Positions 1-8,445 of a stretch of 64,000 bases of DNA are shown here, in pieces. The notes under the pieces were generated by a model that searched no databases, was not told the origin of the DNA, and saw only the letters and a program-made list of their open reading frames with translations. Origin of the DNA: Streptomyces althioticus (GTDB lineage Bacteria; Actinomycetota; Actinomycetes; Streptomycetales; Streptomycetaceae); NCBI GenBank assembly GCA_014649355.1, contig BMSW01000021.1, positions 44,616 through 108,615 of the forward strand. Reading direction: 5' to 3'. The number at the start of each line of letters is the position of its first letter. Position 1 is the first letter of the stretch. The translations under genes and the position numbers were made by a program.

Positions 1-1191
1 CTGGTAGCGGCGGATCGCCGAGGGCGGGCACTCGCACCGGTCGTCCGTGCGCGAGAACCGGCCGCACGGGCACGGATTGGCCGCGAGCACCATGAGGAAA
101 CGCGCCGGGAAGCGCACGACGCCCGCGCTGCGCGCGATGACCACGTGCCCCGCCTCCAGCGGCTGGCGCAGGGCGTCCAGTGCCTTGCTGCTGAACTCGG
201 GGGTCTCGTCCAGGAACAGGACGCCCCGGTGGGACAGGGACACCGCCCCCGGCCGGGCCGTCCCCGGGCCGCCGCCCACGAGCGCCTGCATGGTGGCCGA
301 GTGGTGCGGGGCGCAGTAGGGCGCGGTGTCGATCAGGGGGCGGCCCGGCGGCAGCAGGCCCGCCACCGAGTGCACGGCGGTCACCTCCAGGGACGCCTGC
401 CGGTCCAGCGGCGGCAGGATGGAGGGCATGCGCTCGGCGAGCATCGTCTTGCCCGCGCCGGGCGGGCCTTCGAGAAAGAGGTGGTGCCCGCCCGCCGCGG
501 CCACCTCGACGGCCGTGCGCGCCGTGTGCTGGCCCACGACGTCGGCGAGGTCGTGTCCCTGGTCGCACCGGCCGGGGCCGCCGCTCATGCCGGTGATCGC
601 CCCGCCGCCGAGGTCGCGCAGTCCCGCCATCAGCGGATCGGGCCGGTCGGGCTCCTGGGGCTCCTCGTCGGGCACCGGCTCGTCGGTGAGGACCGCGACG
701 AGCTGGCGCAGGCTGCGCACGCCCAGCACGGACACGCCCGGTACCAGGGCGGCCTCGGCGGCGGCGCACTCCGGCACCACCACCTGCTCGAAGCCCGCGT
801 CCGCCGCGGCCAGCACCGCCGGCAGGATGCCGCGCACCGGCCGCACCCGGCCGTCCAGGCCGAGCTCGCCGATCATCACGATGTCGGACAGCACCCGGGG
901 GTCGATCCGCTCGGAGGCGCCGAGGACGGCACAGGCGACGGCGAGATCGAACCCGCTGCCGGCCTTCGGCACCGACGCCGGGCTCAGTCCGACGGTGAGC
1001 TTCTTCTGCGGCCACTCGCCACCGGAGTTGACCACGGCGGCCCTCACCCGGTCGCGGCTCTCCGTCAGGCTCTTGTCCGGCAGCCCCACCAGCGTGAACG
1101 CGGCGACTCCCGGCTCCAGGTCGGCCTGCACCTCGACGACCACGCCCTCGACGCCGACGAGCGTCACCGAACACGTACGGGCGAATCCCAT
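1..1191 (-). CDS. ComM/YifB-family Mg-chelatase-like AAA+ ATPase (3' end outside window)
   Basis: Translated from ATG at 1191, the visible 397 residues begin MGFARTCSVTLVGVEG and continue with the N-terminal Lon-like S5 fold seen in ComM/YifB proteins (GLPDKSLTESRDRVRAA, then KKLTVGLSPASVPKAGS). A Walker A motif GPPGAGKT lies near residues 242-249, and a CNPCPCG cysteine cluster sits close to the window edge. The family is a hexameric helicase for branch migration in natural transformation in Gram-negatives; its role in actinomycetes is unclear. The ATG directly abuts the TGA of the upstream yraN, so the two are translationally linked. The remaining C-terminal part lies before base 1. Confidence 0.9.
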   Translation of the reverse strand, partial: MGFARTCSVTLVGVEGVVVEVQADLEPGVAAFTLVGLPDKSLTESRDRVRAAVVNSGGEWPQKKLTVGLSPASVPKAGSGFDLAVACAVLGASERIDPRVLSDIVMIGELGLDGRVRPVRGILPAVLAAADAGFEQVVVPECAAAEAALVPGVSVLGVRSLRQLVAVLTDEPVPDEEPQEPDRPDPLMAGLRDLGGGAITGMSGGPGRCDQGHDLADVVGQHTARTAVEVAAAGGHHLFLEGPPGAGKTMLAERMPSILPPLDRQASLEVTAVHSVAGLLPPGRPLIDTAPYCAPHHSATMQALVGGGPGTARPGAVSLSHRGVLFLDETPEFSSKALDALRQPLEAGHVVIARSAGVVRFPARFLMVLAANPCPCGRFSRTDDRCECPPSAIRRYQ

Positions 1192-1623
1192 TCAGGCCAC
1201 CCCCCTGACGTGCTCGACGACGGGGGCGCCGCGCCTCGGCAGCAGCACGCCGACCAGGTCGATGCGGACGCCGCCGGGCGGTGCTCCCCCGTGTTCCTGG
1301 AGCCAGCGCTCCGCGAGTCCTCGCAGCCGGCTCGCCTTGGCCGGAGTGATCGCAGCCATGGGGTGCTGGAAGGCCCCGGCGCGGCGGGTCTTCACCTCGC
1401 AGACGACCAGGGCGTCGCCGTCCCGCGCCACGATGTCGATCTCGCCGGTCCTGCCGCAGCGCCAGTTGCGCTCCAGCACCGTCATGCCGGCCTGGGTCAG
1501 CCGCCGCGCGGCCAGTGTCTCCCCGTACCTGCCGAGCGCCCCACGGGCCTGCCCGCCACCACTCCCGGCGCCCCCGCGTACTTGCGTGTCCTGCCTGTCC
1601 TGCGTGTCCTGCCGTGCGTCCAT
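1192..1623 (-). CDS. YraN (UPF0102) family protein
   Basis: 143 residues. The core runs from GRYGETLAARRL through ERNWRCGRTGEIDIVARDGD to VVCEVKTR. This is the PD-(D/E)XK-like nuclease arrangement (E-x-D with E-V-K) of UPF0102, a widespread family of unknown function that usually sits near rnhB and comM-like genes. I chose ATG 1623 because GGAGGTGG lies about 10 nt upstream; the frame stays open to a GTG at 1653 that has no good ribosome site. It is followed without a gap by the ComM-like gene and preceded by a ~150-bp gap after the DUF2469 gene. Confidence 0.88.
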   Translation of the reverse strand: MDARQDTQDRQDTQVRGGAGSGGGQARGALGRYGETLAARRLTQAGMTVLERNWRCGRTGEIDIVARDGDALVVCEVKTRRAGAFQHPMAAITPAKASRLRGLAERWLQEHGGAPPGGVRIDLVGVLLPRRGAPVVEHVRGVA

Positions 1624-1772
1624 GTCGGCACCACCTCCGGCGCCAACCGTCACGCAGACCAGCCGGTCCCCGCCGGGTCAGGTGGACAACCTCGCTGCTG
1701 TGGACAACTCCGCCACCCGCGAGAGTGACGTCACCACGTCACCACTCTCACCACTGTCACCACGAGACCACG

Positions 1773-2081
1773 TCACCCGCTCGGCAGCTCAAGATCGCTC
1801 TTGTTGAGCTCCTCAATGTTCACGTCCTTGAACGTGAGTACCCGCACCTGCTTCACGAAGCGGGCCGGCCGGTACATGTCCCAGACCCAGGCGTCCGCCA
1901 TGGAGACCTCGAAGAAGACCTCACCCTGCACCGAGTGGACCTGCATCTCATAGTCGTTGGTGAGGTAGAAGCGCCGCTCGGTCTCGATCACGTATTTGAA
2001 CAGACCGACGACATCGCGGTACTCCCGGTAGAGCTTCAGCTCCATCTCGGTCTCGTACTTCTCGAGGTCCTCGGCGCTCAT
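1773..2081 (-). CDS. DUF2469 family protein
   Basis: 102 residues starting MSAEDLEKYETEMELKLYRE, acidic and rich in aromatic residues, with a conserved core around ETERRFYLTNDYEMQV and WVWDMYRPARF. This matches DUF2469, an actinobacteria-specific soluble protein of unknown function normally found between the signal peptidase/rplS cluster and yraN. The start at 2081 has AAGGGGAA just upstream; the frame is open further but codes for nothing recognisable there. It is codirectional with the NUDIX gene 50 bp upstream, so probably part of the same train. Confidence 0.88.
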   Translation of the reverse strand: MSAEDLEKYETEMELKLYREYRDVVGLFKYVIETERRFYLTNDYEMQVHSVQGEVFFEVSMADAWVWDMYRPARFVKQVRVLTFKDVNIEELNKSDLELPSG

Positions 2082-2134
2082 GGCATGTTCCCCTTCAGCC
2101 GTGCGATCCCACCATTGTGCGCCAGTCCCGCAAG

Positions 2135-2662
2135 TCACCGGACGATTTCGGTGTCCAGGGTGACGGGCGCGGCCGGGGGCCCTTCGTCGAGCAGTGTCCG
2201 CAGCAGTCCGGCGAGCTTGGTCGGGTACACCGTCTCACGGGCGTGGGACAGTTCCGGGCAGGTCCACCAGCGGGCGCCGGCGACACTGCGCCGTTCCAGC
2301 TCGGTCAGGGCGGTCGCCGCGGTGGCCGTCTGCGTCGTACGGGCCAGGTAGTACCACTCGTCCTGGTCCCACTGGCGGCCCGCGAACGGGAAGGAGCAGC
2401 GCCGCCGCCACAGCACGGGGCCGAGTTCGACGTCGGTGATGCCGGTCTCCTCGGCGAGTTCCCTGAGGGCGGCCTGTTCACGGGTCTCGTCGCCCTCCAC
2501 GCCGCCGCCGGGCGTGAACCACCAGTCGGTGCCGGGGTCGTCCGGTTCGTGGCCGTGGAGCAGCAGGATGCGGTCCCGCGGGTCGAGCAGGACCACCCGG
2601 GCGACCCTGCGCAGCCCGCCCGTGTACGTGTCCGGGGCGGCCGGCACCGGCTCAGCGGGCAC
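2135..2662 (-). CDS. NUDIX hydrolase
   Basis: 175 residues. A full NUDIX box spans residues 53-75: G53, E59, then R67-E68-L-x-E71-E72-x-G74-I75, fitting GX5EX7REUXEEXGU. The family hydrolyses nucleoside-diphosphate-linked substrates with Mg2+; the substrate here cannot be read from sequence. Translation starts at GTG 2662, which lies inside the end of sipZ (11-bp overlap), with GGGGAG about 6 nt upstream, implying coupling to sipZ. The position after the four signal peptidases is the conserved Streptomyces arrangement. Confidence 0.9.
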   Translation of the reverse strand: MPAEPVPAAPDTYTGGLRRVARVVLLDPRDRILLLHGHEPDDPGTDWWFTPGGGVEGDETREQAALRELAEETGITDVELGPVLWRRRCSFPFAGRQWDQDEWYYLARTTQTATAATALTELERRSVAGARWWTCPELSHARETVYPTKLAGLLRTLLDEGPPAAPVTLDTEIVR

Positions 2663-3425
2663 CGGTGCTCCCCGCGGCTCGCCGGGCCCGGGAGGCGGCC
2701 GCGCGCTTGGCCAGCGGCCCGTAGGCGGCTCCCGCCAGCACCAGCACCGCCCCGCCGACCACTGCGGCGAGCACGCCCGGCAGCGGTCCCGGCGTGGAGA
2801 GCGGACCGAGGGCCTGGAAGCCGGCGGGCTTGGCGAGCATGCCGTCCATCGGCCAGACGACGGCGTCGACGCGCGCCTGGACGGCGTCGCGGGCGACGGT
2901 GCCGCTGGCGGCGTCGGTCAGATGGGCCGTGGAGTCGACCGACCCGGAGCGCTCGTCGCCGAGCAGGAACAGGCGTCCCTTCGGCACGGTCACCTCGGGG
3001 AAGACGGACGACCGCGCGATCGGGTCGTCGGGGAGGTACGGCTCGTCGATCTCCTTGCCGTTGACCGTGAGCTTGCCGTCCTCGCAGCAGGAGACGGTGT
3101 CTCCGCCGACGGCGACGACCCGCTTCACCATGGGGGCGTTCGACCAGGTGGCGTCCCGGAAGACGACGACGTCGCCGCGGCGGACCTCTCCGCCGTCTAT
3201 GCGCTCCGCCAGCACCCGCTCGCCGGCGTCAATCGTCGGGGCCATCGAGGTGGTCGGCACGGTGTAGGGCCGGTAGACCACCGCTCCCCAGGCGAACCCG
3301 CCGAGGAACAGCACCAGCCCGAGCGCGACGGCCACGTTGGACAGCACCTGCCCGGTCCGGCCGCTCCGTGCCGTGCCGGAACCGCCGCTGCCCGGGACCG
3401 TACGCGTCGTGCTCTGACCACTCAT
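2652..3425 (-). CDS. sipZ: Type I signal peptidase SipZ
   Basis: 257 residues, an S26 serine peptidase that cleaves Sec and Tat signal peptides outside the membrane. It has an N-terminal membrane helix at about residues 28-50, the catalytic Ser at ~60 in VPTTSMAPT, the general-base Lys at ~101 in MVKRVVAVGGD, the box GRLFLLGDERSGSVDS, and a C-terminal membrane helix near 225-245. It is the last of four tandem paralogues; order and topology match S. lividans/S. coelicolor sipZ. The start is ATG 3425; a GTG at 3434 is an alternative. Confidence 0.92.
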   Translation of the reverse strand: MSGQSTTRTVPGSGGSGTARSGRTGQVLSNVAVALGLVLFLGGFAWGAVVYRPYTVPTTSMAPTIDAGERVLAERIDGGEVRRGDVVVFRDATWSNAPMVKRVVAVGGDTVSCCEDGKLTVNGKEIDEPYLPDDPIARSSVFPEVTVPKGRLFLLGDERSGSVDSTAHLTDAASGTVARDAVQARVDAVVWPMDGMLAKPAGFQALGPLSTPGPLPGVLAAVVGGAVLVLAGAAYGPLAKRAAASRARRAAGSTGAR

Positions 3426-3507
3426 GGGCGGCACCCTACCCGGCGGTACCCGGGCGGGTCAGCCCTCCCCGCGCCTCCCCTTCCCGAGAGGGCGCGGGTC
3501 CCGGCCG

Positions 3508-4476
3508 TCAGGCGCGACGGCGCCGCCACAGCACGAACGGCACCGCGCCGGCCAGCGCGAGCGCGGGAGGCGCGACCGTCAGGGCCGCCGCGTCCTGCGC
3601 CTGGGTGTTCAGCCCGGGCTGGTCGAAGGTGTCCGGGACGGGCAGGTTGGTCCAGCGGTTGATCGGCCAGGCGATGACCACGGCGCGGCCGACGACCTTG
3701 TCGACGGGGACGAAGCCCTGGTTCTTGTCGGCCGTGTTGTAGCGGGAGTCCCGCGAGTTCTGCCGGTGGTCGCCCATGACCCAGATGTGGCCCTCGGGAA
3801 CCTTGACCTTGAACTGGCCGCCCTGGTCGTCCTGGCTGCAGGGGGTGTTGCCCGGGTAGACGTAGGGCTCGTTGAGCGCCTTGCCGTTGACCGTCAGCGG
3901 GCCGGTGCCCTTGCACTCGACCGTGTCGCCGCCGACGCCGATGACCCGCTTGATCAGGTCCTTCTCCTCCGCGGACGGCATCAGGCCGATGAAGCTGAGA
4001 GCCTTCTGCAGCGCGTTGGGGTCGGGGGTCGGCTCGCCCGCCAGCCAGTTGTCGGGGTCGTGGAAGACGACGACCTCGCCGCGCTCGGGCTCGGAGCCGA
4101 ACCACGGGGTCAGTTTGTCGACCAGGACCCGGTCTCCCCGCTGGAGGGTGTTCTGCATCGAGTCGGAGGGGATCGAGAACGCCTGGACGAGGAACGTCTT
4201 GATCAGCAGCGCCAGGACGAGGGCGATGCCGATGAGGATCGGCAGTTCCTTCCAGAAGGAGCGCTGCTGCTTCTTCTGCCGGCCGTGCTCGGGGCCGTCC
4301 GGTCCCTGACCGTCGGTCCGCGTCCCGTCCTCGTTCACTCCGCCGTCCTCGACCGCACGCCCGTCATCTCCGGAGAACGCGGCGTGGCCCGCGTCCGGGT
4401 CGCCCGGTCCCGCGGAGCGTCCGCGGGGCTCCTCGCCTCCCTGACCGGACCGTGCGCCAACCGCCACATCCCCCAC
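3508..4476 (-). CDS. sipY: Type I signal peptidase SipY
   Basis: 322 residues with a long acidic, glycine-rich cytoplasmic leader (about 1-75), a membrane helix at 77-97, catalytic Ser106 in IPSDSMQNT and Lys176 in LIKRVIGVGGD, and the conserved box GHIWVMGDHRQNSRDSR. A C-terminal membrane segment at about 297-316 is followed by RRRRA. GTG 4476 has GAGGAG 6 nt upstream. The first 113 bp overlap the 3' end of sipX. In S. lividans SipY is the main signal peptidase (family knowledge). It shares the long insert before the Lys box with SipX but not with SipW or SipZ. Confidence 0.93.
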   Translation of the reverse strand: MGDVAVGARSGQGGEEPRGRSAGPGDPDAGHAAFSGDDGRAVEDGGVNEDGTRTDGQGPDGPEHGRQKKQQRSFWKELPILIGIALVLALLIKTFLVQAFSIPSDSMQNTLQRGDRVLVDKLTPWFGSEPERGEVVVFHDPDNWLAGEPTPDPNALQKALSFIGLMPSAEEKDLIKRVIGVGGDTVECKGTGPLTVNGKALNEPYVYPGNTPCSQDDQGGQFKVKVPEGHIWVMGDHRQNSRDSRYNTADKNQGFVPVDKVVGRAVVIAWPINRWTNLPVPDTFDQPGLNTQAQDAAALTVAPPALALAGAVPFVLWRRRRA

Positions 4477-5464
4477 GCCGACTCCTCACTCTCTGCCGCT
4501 GCCCGCGCCATGCCCGGCGCAGGCCCACCACTCCCATAACGAGCGGGAGTTCCGCAGGGCTCGGGAGCTGGACAATCTCTTCACGTTGGCCGGGATCGTC
4601 CGGGGCAACCCTATGCGACGGCGAGGCCCCGGCGATCGACCCGGGCGCCGAGTCGGACACGGAGGCGTAGGTCGTCGGCTCGTCGAGCGTGTTCCAGTGG
4701 CCGAGGGGCCAGGCGATGACCATGGCGCGGCCCACCACCTCGTCCTCGGAGACGGTGCCGCCGTAGTCGGTGTCCTGGTGGAAACGGGAGTCCGCGGAGT
4801 TGGCGCGGTGGTCGCCCATCACCCACAGGCGGCCCTCCGGCACGGTGACGTCGAAGGGCGTCAGCGAGGGAGCGTTGCCGGGGTAGAGGTAGTCCTCGTT
4901 CAGCGGGACGCCGTTGACGGTGACGCGGCCCTGGGTGTCGCAGCACTGGACGCGGTCGCCGCCGACGCCGACGACCCGCTTGATCAGGTCCTTCTCGTTC
5001 TCCGACGGCAGCAGACCGATGAAGGTGAGGCCCTCCTTGATCTGCTTGATGCCGACGGGGTCCTCCTTCTTCACCGTGGTCCGCTCGTCCTGGAGCCAGC
5101 CGCCGGGGTCCTTGAACACGACGACGTCACCGCGCTGCGGCTTGGACCCGAACCAGGGGGTGAGCTTGTCGACGAGGACGCGGTCGCCGATCTGGATCGT
5201 CTGCTCCATGGAGCCGGACGGGATGACGAACGCCTGCACGAGAAACGTCTTCAGCACCAGCGCGATCAGGACGGCGACGCCGATGAGGAGCGGGATCTCC
5301 TTGACGGCGCTGCGCCTGCGGCGCCGCTTGACCTTGCGCTGGAGCTTGCGCCGCTCGGCGCGGGTGCGGCCGGAGCCCGGGGCGACGGCCCTGCGGGACC
5401 CGGTGGGCAGCAGGTTCTCGGCGGCGCTCTCCGGCACGCCGCGGGGCTTGCCGCGGTTACCCAT
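4364..5464 (-). CDS. sipX: Type I signal peptidase SipX
   Basis: 366 residues from ATG 5464, which overlaps the sipW stop by 8 bp. The protein has a basic leader (RRKLQRKVKRRRRR), a membrane helix at about 56-75, catalytic Ser85 in IPSGSMEQT and Lys162 in LIKRVVGVGGD, and the box LWVMGDHRANSADSR. After a short hydrophobic stretch (ELPLVMGVVGL) the frame runs on through about 50 arginine- and glycine-rich residues that overlap the sipY coding region. That tail looks like out-of-frame sipY sequence. The true C-terminus may be shorter, so the end coordinate is less certain than the rest. Confidence 0.85.
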   Translation of the reverse strand: MGNRGKPRGVPESAAENLLPTGSRRAVAPGSGRTRAERRKLQRKVKRRRRRSAVKEIPLLIGVAVLIALVLKTFLVQAFVIPSGSMEQTIQIGDRVLVDKLTPWFGSKPQRGDVVVFKDPGGWLQDERTTVKKEDPVGIKQIKEGLTFIGLLPSENEKDLIKRVVGVGGDRVQCCDTQGRVTVNGVPLNEDYLYPGNAPSLTPFDVTVPEGRLWVMGDHRANSADSRFHQDTDYGGTVSEDEVVGRAMVIAWPLGHWNTLDEPTTYASVSDSAPGSIAGASPSHRVAPDDPGQREEIVQLPSPAELPLVMGVVGLRRAWRGQRQRVRSRRGGCGGWRTVRSGRRGAPRTLRGTGRPGRGPRRVLRR

Positions 5465-6200
5465 GGCCGCCTCCCGCCGGAGCCGCCGCGTGCGCGGATG
5501 CCTCCCCCGCCGGCACCTTCGCGTACGCGTCCGTCGGCTCCAGGCGGCCGGCGCGGCCGAACGGCCACACGACGCCCTCCGCGCGCCCGACGACCTTGTC
5601 CACCGGCACCATCCCGCCACCGGGCGAGCCGAGACGGTCACGCGAGTCGCTGGAGCTGCCGCGGTGGTCCCCGAGGACGAACAGCCGTCCCTCGGGCACG
5701 ACCACGTCGAACCGCACCGTGGAGGGGCTGTCGCCGGGGAACAGGAAGCCCGACTCGTCGACCGACCGGCCGTTCACCCGGATCCTCCCCTCCCCGTCGC
5801 AGCAGACGACATGGTCCCCGCCCACCCCGACGACCCGTTTGATGTAGTCGGCGTCACCGAAATACCCGGTGCCGTCGAACACAATCACGTCGCCACGGGC
5901 GGGCCCGTCGCCGAAGGTGTACGCCAACTTGTTTACGAGAACGCGGTCCCCGACCCTCAATCCCTTCTCCATCGATCCGCTCGGGATCTCGAAGGGCCGC
6001 GCCACGAACGTGTTGACCGCCAGCAGGAACAGCAGGCAGAGCAGCAGGGTCAGGGTGATCCGCCCGCCGGGCAACCCGTCCGTGAAGCGCGAGACCAACG
6101 CGGAACGCGACCGCCCCTCCGGTCCCGGCGCGTCCGAGGAGTCCTCGGGGTCCGGGGGGAGGGAGCGGTCGCGCTCCGTCGGCTGTGCTTCGGTGTCCAT
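5457..6200 (-). CDS. sipW: Type I signal peptidase SipW
   Basis: 247 residues: a cytoplasmic leader rich in acidic residues and proline (1-46), a membrane helix at 47-65, catalytic Ser76 in IPSGSMEKG and Lys121 in YIKRVVGVGGD, and the box RLFVLGDHRGSSSDSR. Unlike SipX, SipY and SipZ it has no C-terminal membrane helix and ends in an Ala/Gly-rich tail. It is the first of the four signal peptidase genes, 45 bp downstream of rplS, so export processing is genetically tied to the ribosomal and tRNA-modification genes upstream. Confidence 0.93.
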   Translation of the reverse strand: MDTEAQPTERDRSLPPDPEDSSDAPGPEGRSRSALVSRFTDGLPGGRITLTLLLCLLFLLAVNTFVARPFEIPSGSMEKGLRVGDRVLVNKLAYTFGDGPARGDVIVFDGTGYFGDADYIKRVVGVGGDHVVCCDGEGRIRVNGRSVDESGFLFPGDSPSTVRFDVVVPEGRLFVLGDHRGSSSDSRDRLGSPGGGMVPVDKVVGRAEGVVWPFGRAGRLEPTDAYAKVPAGEASAHAAAPAGGGHG

Positions 6201-6245
6201 CGGGGCCAGATGCTATCCGGCCGCGATATGACGCCGGTAAAGCGC

Positions 6246-6596
6246 TCAGTTCTCGCGCTTCTCCTTGATCTTCGCGGCCTTGCCGCGGAGGTCACGGAGG
6301 TAGTACAGCTTGGCGCGGCGGACGTCACCCTTGGTGACGAGCTCGATCTTCTCCACGATCGGGGTGTGCACCGGGAAGGTGCGCTCGACGCCGACGGAGA
6401 AGGAGACCTTGCGGACCGTGAAGGTCTCGCGCACGCCGGAACCCTGGCGGCGGATCACCACGCCCTTGAACTGCTGCACACGGGAGCGGTTGCCCTCGAT
6501 GACGCGCACGTGGACGTTGACGGTGTCGCCGGGACGGAAGTCCGGGACGTCGCTGCGGAGCGACGCGGTGTCGACGGAGTCGAGCAGGTGAGACAT
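6246..6596 (-). CDS. rplS: 50S ribosomal protein L19
   Basis: 116 residues, normal length for bacterial L19, with the signature FRPGDTVNVHVRVIEGNRSR and the end YYLRDLRGKAAKIKEKREN. L19 sits at the 30S-50S interface. It lies 130 bp downstream of trmD in the usual rpsP-rimM-trmD-rplS order and immediately before sipW. The ATG at 6596 begins MSHLLDSVD. The trmD-rplS gap holds no gene and may carry leader or processing sequence. Confidence 0.97.
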   Translation of the reverse strand: MSHLLDSVDTASLRSDVPDFRPGDTVNVHVRVIEGNRSRVQQFKGVVIRRQGSGVRETFTVRKVSFSVGVERTFPVHTPIVEKIELVTKGDVRRAKLYYLRDLRGKAAKIKEKREN

Positions 6597-6726
6597 CGTG
6601 TCTGCTTTCTTCGCTGATGCCGCAGGTCATCAACGGCACTAGGTAACGGATCGGGCTGTGCGGTGCGGGGCGGGCGTCGTGTCCCCCTGCGGCAGGGGCG
6701 CTCGCCTGACGGCGCACAACAGCGGC

Positions 6727-7560
6727 CTATTCTTCCACGCCGCCGGTCCTGCGCCAAAATCGGCCGTACGGTTCCCCGTCGGGGTCCGGCTCCCAGCCGA
6801 GGATGGACAGCATCTCGCGGTCCTTCTTGTCGAAGGCCTCGGGGTCGCAGCGCTCGATGAGGTCGGGGCGGTGCGCGGTGGTCCGCCGCAGCGCCTCGTC
6901 CCGCCGCCAGCGGGCGATCTTCCCGTGGTGGCCGCTGAGCAGCACCTCCGGGATCTCCCGGCCGCGCCAGACCGGCGGCTTGGTGTGGACGGGGCCCTCC
7001 AGCAGGTTGGCCATGGCGCCGGGCGCGAAGGAGTCGTCGCGGTGCGACTCGGCGTTGCCGAGGACGCCCGGGAGCAGCCGCGCCACCGCCTCGGTGATCA
7101 CCAGGACCGCGGCCTCGCCGCCGGCCAGAACGTAGTCGCCGATGGACACCTCGTACACCGGCATGCGGGTGGCGTACTCGTCGACGACGCGGCGGTCGAT
7201 GCCCTCGTAGCGGGCCGGGGTGAAGATCAGCCAGGGCCGCTCGGAGAGGTGGACGGCGAGTTCCTGGGTGAAGGGGCGGCCGCTCGGGGTGGGGACGATC
7301 AGCACGGGCTCGTGCGCGCCCTGCTCGTAGCCGTCCGCCAGGACGGAGTCCAGCGCGTCCCCCCAGGGCTCGGTCTTCATGACCATGCCGGGACCGCCGC
7401 CGTACGGGGTGTCGTCGACGGTGTTGTGCCGGTCGTACGTCCAGTCGCGCAGGTCGTGGACGTGCACGCCGAGCTGTCCGCGGGCGCGTGCCTTGCCGAC
7501 GAGCGAGACGTTCAGCGGGTCGAGGTACTCGGGGAAGATCGTGACGACGTCGAGCCTCAT
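6727..7560 (-). CDS. trmD: tRNA (guanine-N1-)-methyltransferase TrmD
   Basis: 277 residues. The N-terminus MRLDVVTIFPEYLDPLNVSL and the trefoil-knot SAM-binding segments (PARYEGIDRRV and EVSIGDYVLAGGEAA) identify the SPOUT enzyme that makes m1G37 in tRNAs reading CNN-type codons and so prevents frameshifting. The start codon overlaps the rimM stop (ATGA at 7557-7560), implying translational coupling. Length and gene order are typical. Confidence 0.97.
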   Translation of the reverse strand: MRLDVVTIFPEYLDPLNVSLVGKARARGQLGVHVHDLRDWTYDRHNTVDDTPYGGGPGMVMKTEPWGDALDSVLADGYEQGAHEPVLIVPTPSGRPFTQELAVHLSERPWLIFTPARYEGIDRRVVDEYATRMPVYEVSIGDYVLAGGEAAVLVITEAVARLLPGVLGNAESHRDDSFAPGAMANLLEGPVHTKPPVWRGREIPEVLLSGHHGKIARWRRDEALRRTTAHRPDLIERCDPEAFDKKDREMLSILGWEPDPDGEPYGRFWRRTGGVEE

Positions 7561-8120
7561 CGGGCGTCGTCCCCGGACTCCGCCGCGTCACGGGACGAGG
7601 CGACCTCGGCACGGTCGTCGATCAGTCCGGGCGGCGGGGTGATCACCGCGCGCTGCTCCTCGAGGTCGATCTCGGCGACGATCTCCTCGACGAACGGCAC
7701 GAAGACCTCGGTGCCGTCCGGGCGCTCCACGACGAAGAGGTCCTGGGTGGGCAGGTGGGAGATCTCGGTGATCCGGCCGACCTCCTCGCCGTCCTCGGTG
7801 ACGACGTCCAGGTCGATCAGCTGGTGGTCGTAGTACTCGTCCTCGCCCTCGGGCAGTTCCTCGGGGTCGACGTCGGCGATCAGCAGGGTGTTGCGCAGCG
7901 CCTCGGCGCCGGTGCGGTCGTGGACGCCCTCGAAGCGCAGCAGCAGACGGCCGCTGTGCACCCGGCCGGTCGCGATGGTCAGCGGCCCCACGGAAGCGGG
8001 GTCGGTGGCCAGGACGGCGCCGGGTCCGAGCCTCAGCTCCGGCTCGTCGGTACGGACCTCGACGGTGACCTCGCCCTTGATGCCGTGGGCGCGGCCGATA
8101 CGAGCGACTACCAGCTGCAC
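7557..8120 (-). CDS. rimM: 16S rRNA processing protein RimM
   Basis: 187 residues starting at GTG 8120. The N-terminal RimM domain begins VARIGRAHGIKGEVTVEVRT. The PRC-barrel-like second domain includes YYDHQLIDLDVVTEDGEEVG and FVPFVEEIVAEIDL. RimM assists maturation of the 30S head around S19/S13. The acidic C-terminal extension is common in actinobacteria. It overlaps trmD by 4 bp and lies 83 bp after khpA. Confidence 0.95.
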   Translation of the reverse strand: MQLVVARIGRAHGIKGEVTVEVRTDEPELRLGPGAVLATDPASVGPLTIATGRVHSGRLLLRFEGVHDRTGAEALRNTLLIADVDPEELPEGEDEYYDHQLIDLDVVTEDGEEVGRITEISHLPTQDLFVVERPDGTEVFVPFVEEIVAEIDLEEQRAVITPPPGLIDDRAEVASSRDAAESGDDAR

Positions 8121-8203
8121 TGTGTTCGTTCTCCTGTCATACGACTGCGGGCCGGGGACGGCCCAGTGGCCCTCCCCGGCCCGAGCCGGTGCTGCTTACG
8201 GCG

Positions 8204-8443
8204 TCAGCGGACGTGGTCCACGTCGACGAGGTCGACGCGGACACCGCGGCCGCCGATGGCGCCCACGACGGTGCGCAGCGCGCGTGCGGTGCGGCCGTTG
8301 CGGCCGATCACCTTGCCGAGGTCGTCCGGGTGGACCCGGACCTCGAGCACGCGACCGCGGCGCAGGTTGCGCGAGGCGACCTGCACATCGTCAGGGTTGT
8401 CGACGATGCCCTTCACGAGGTGCTCGAGAGCCTCCTCGAGCAT
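8204..8443 (-). CDS. khpA: KH-domain RNA-binding protein (KhpA/YlqC type)
   Basis: 79 residues with a single type II KH domain. The GxxG-type RNA-binding loop is in DLGKVIGRNGRTARALRTVV. KhpA partners KhpB (Jag) in Gram-positives and binds many RNAs. It starts at ATG 8443, 2 nt after the rpsP stop, so the two are almost certainly cotranslated. The gene order rpsP-khpA-rimM-trmD is widely conserved. Confidence 0.93.
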   Translation of the reverse strand: MLEEALEHLVKGIVDNPDDVQVASRNLRRGRVLEVRVHPDDLGKVIGRNGRTARALRTVVGAIGGRGVRVDLVDVDHVR

Positions 8444-8445
8444 GC

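Noticed and set aside
6597..6726. Small gene between trmD and rplS
   Set aside because: No frame with a start, ribosome site and sensible composition; it is probably leader or spacer sequence.
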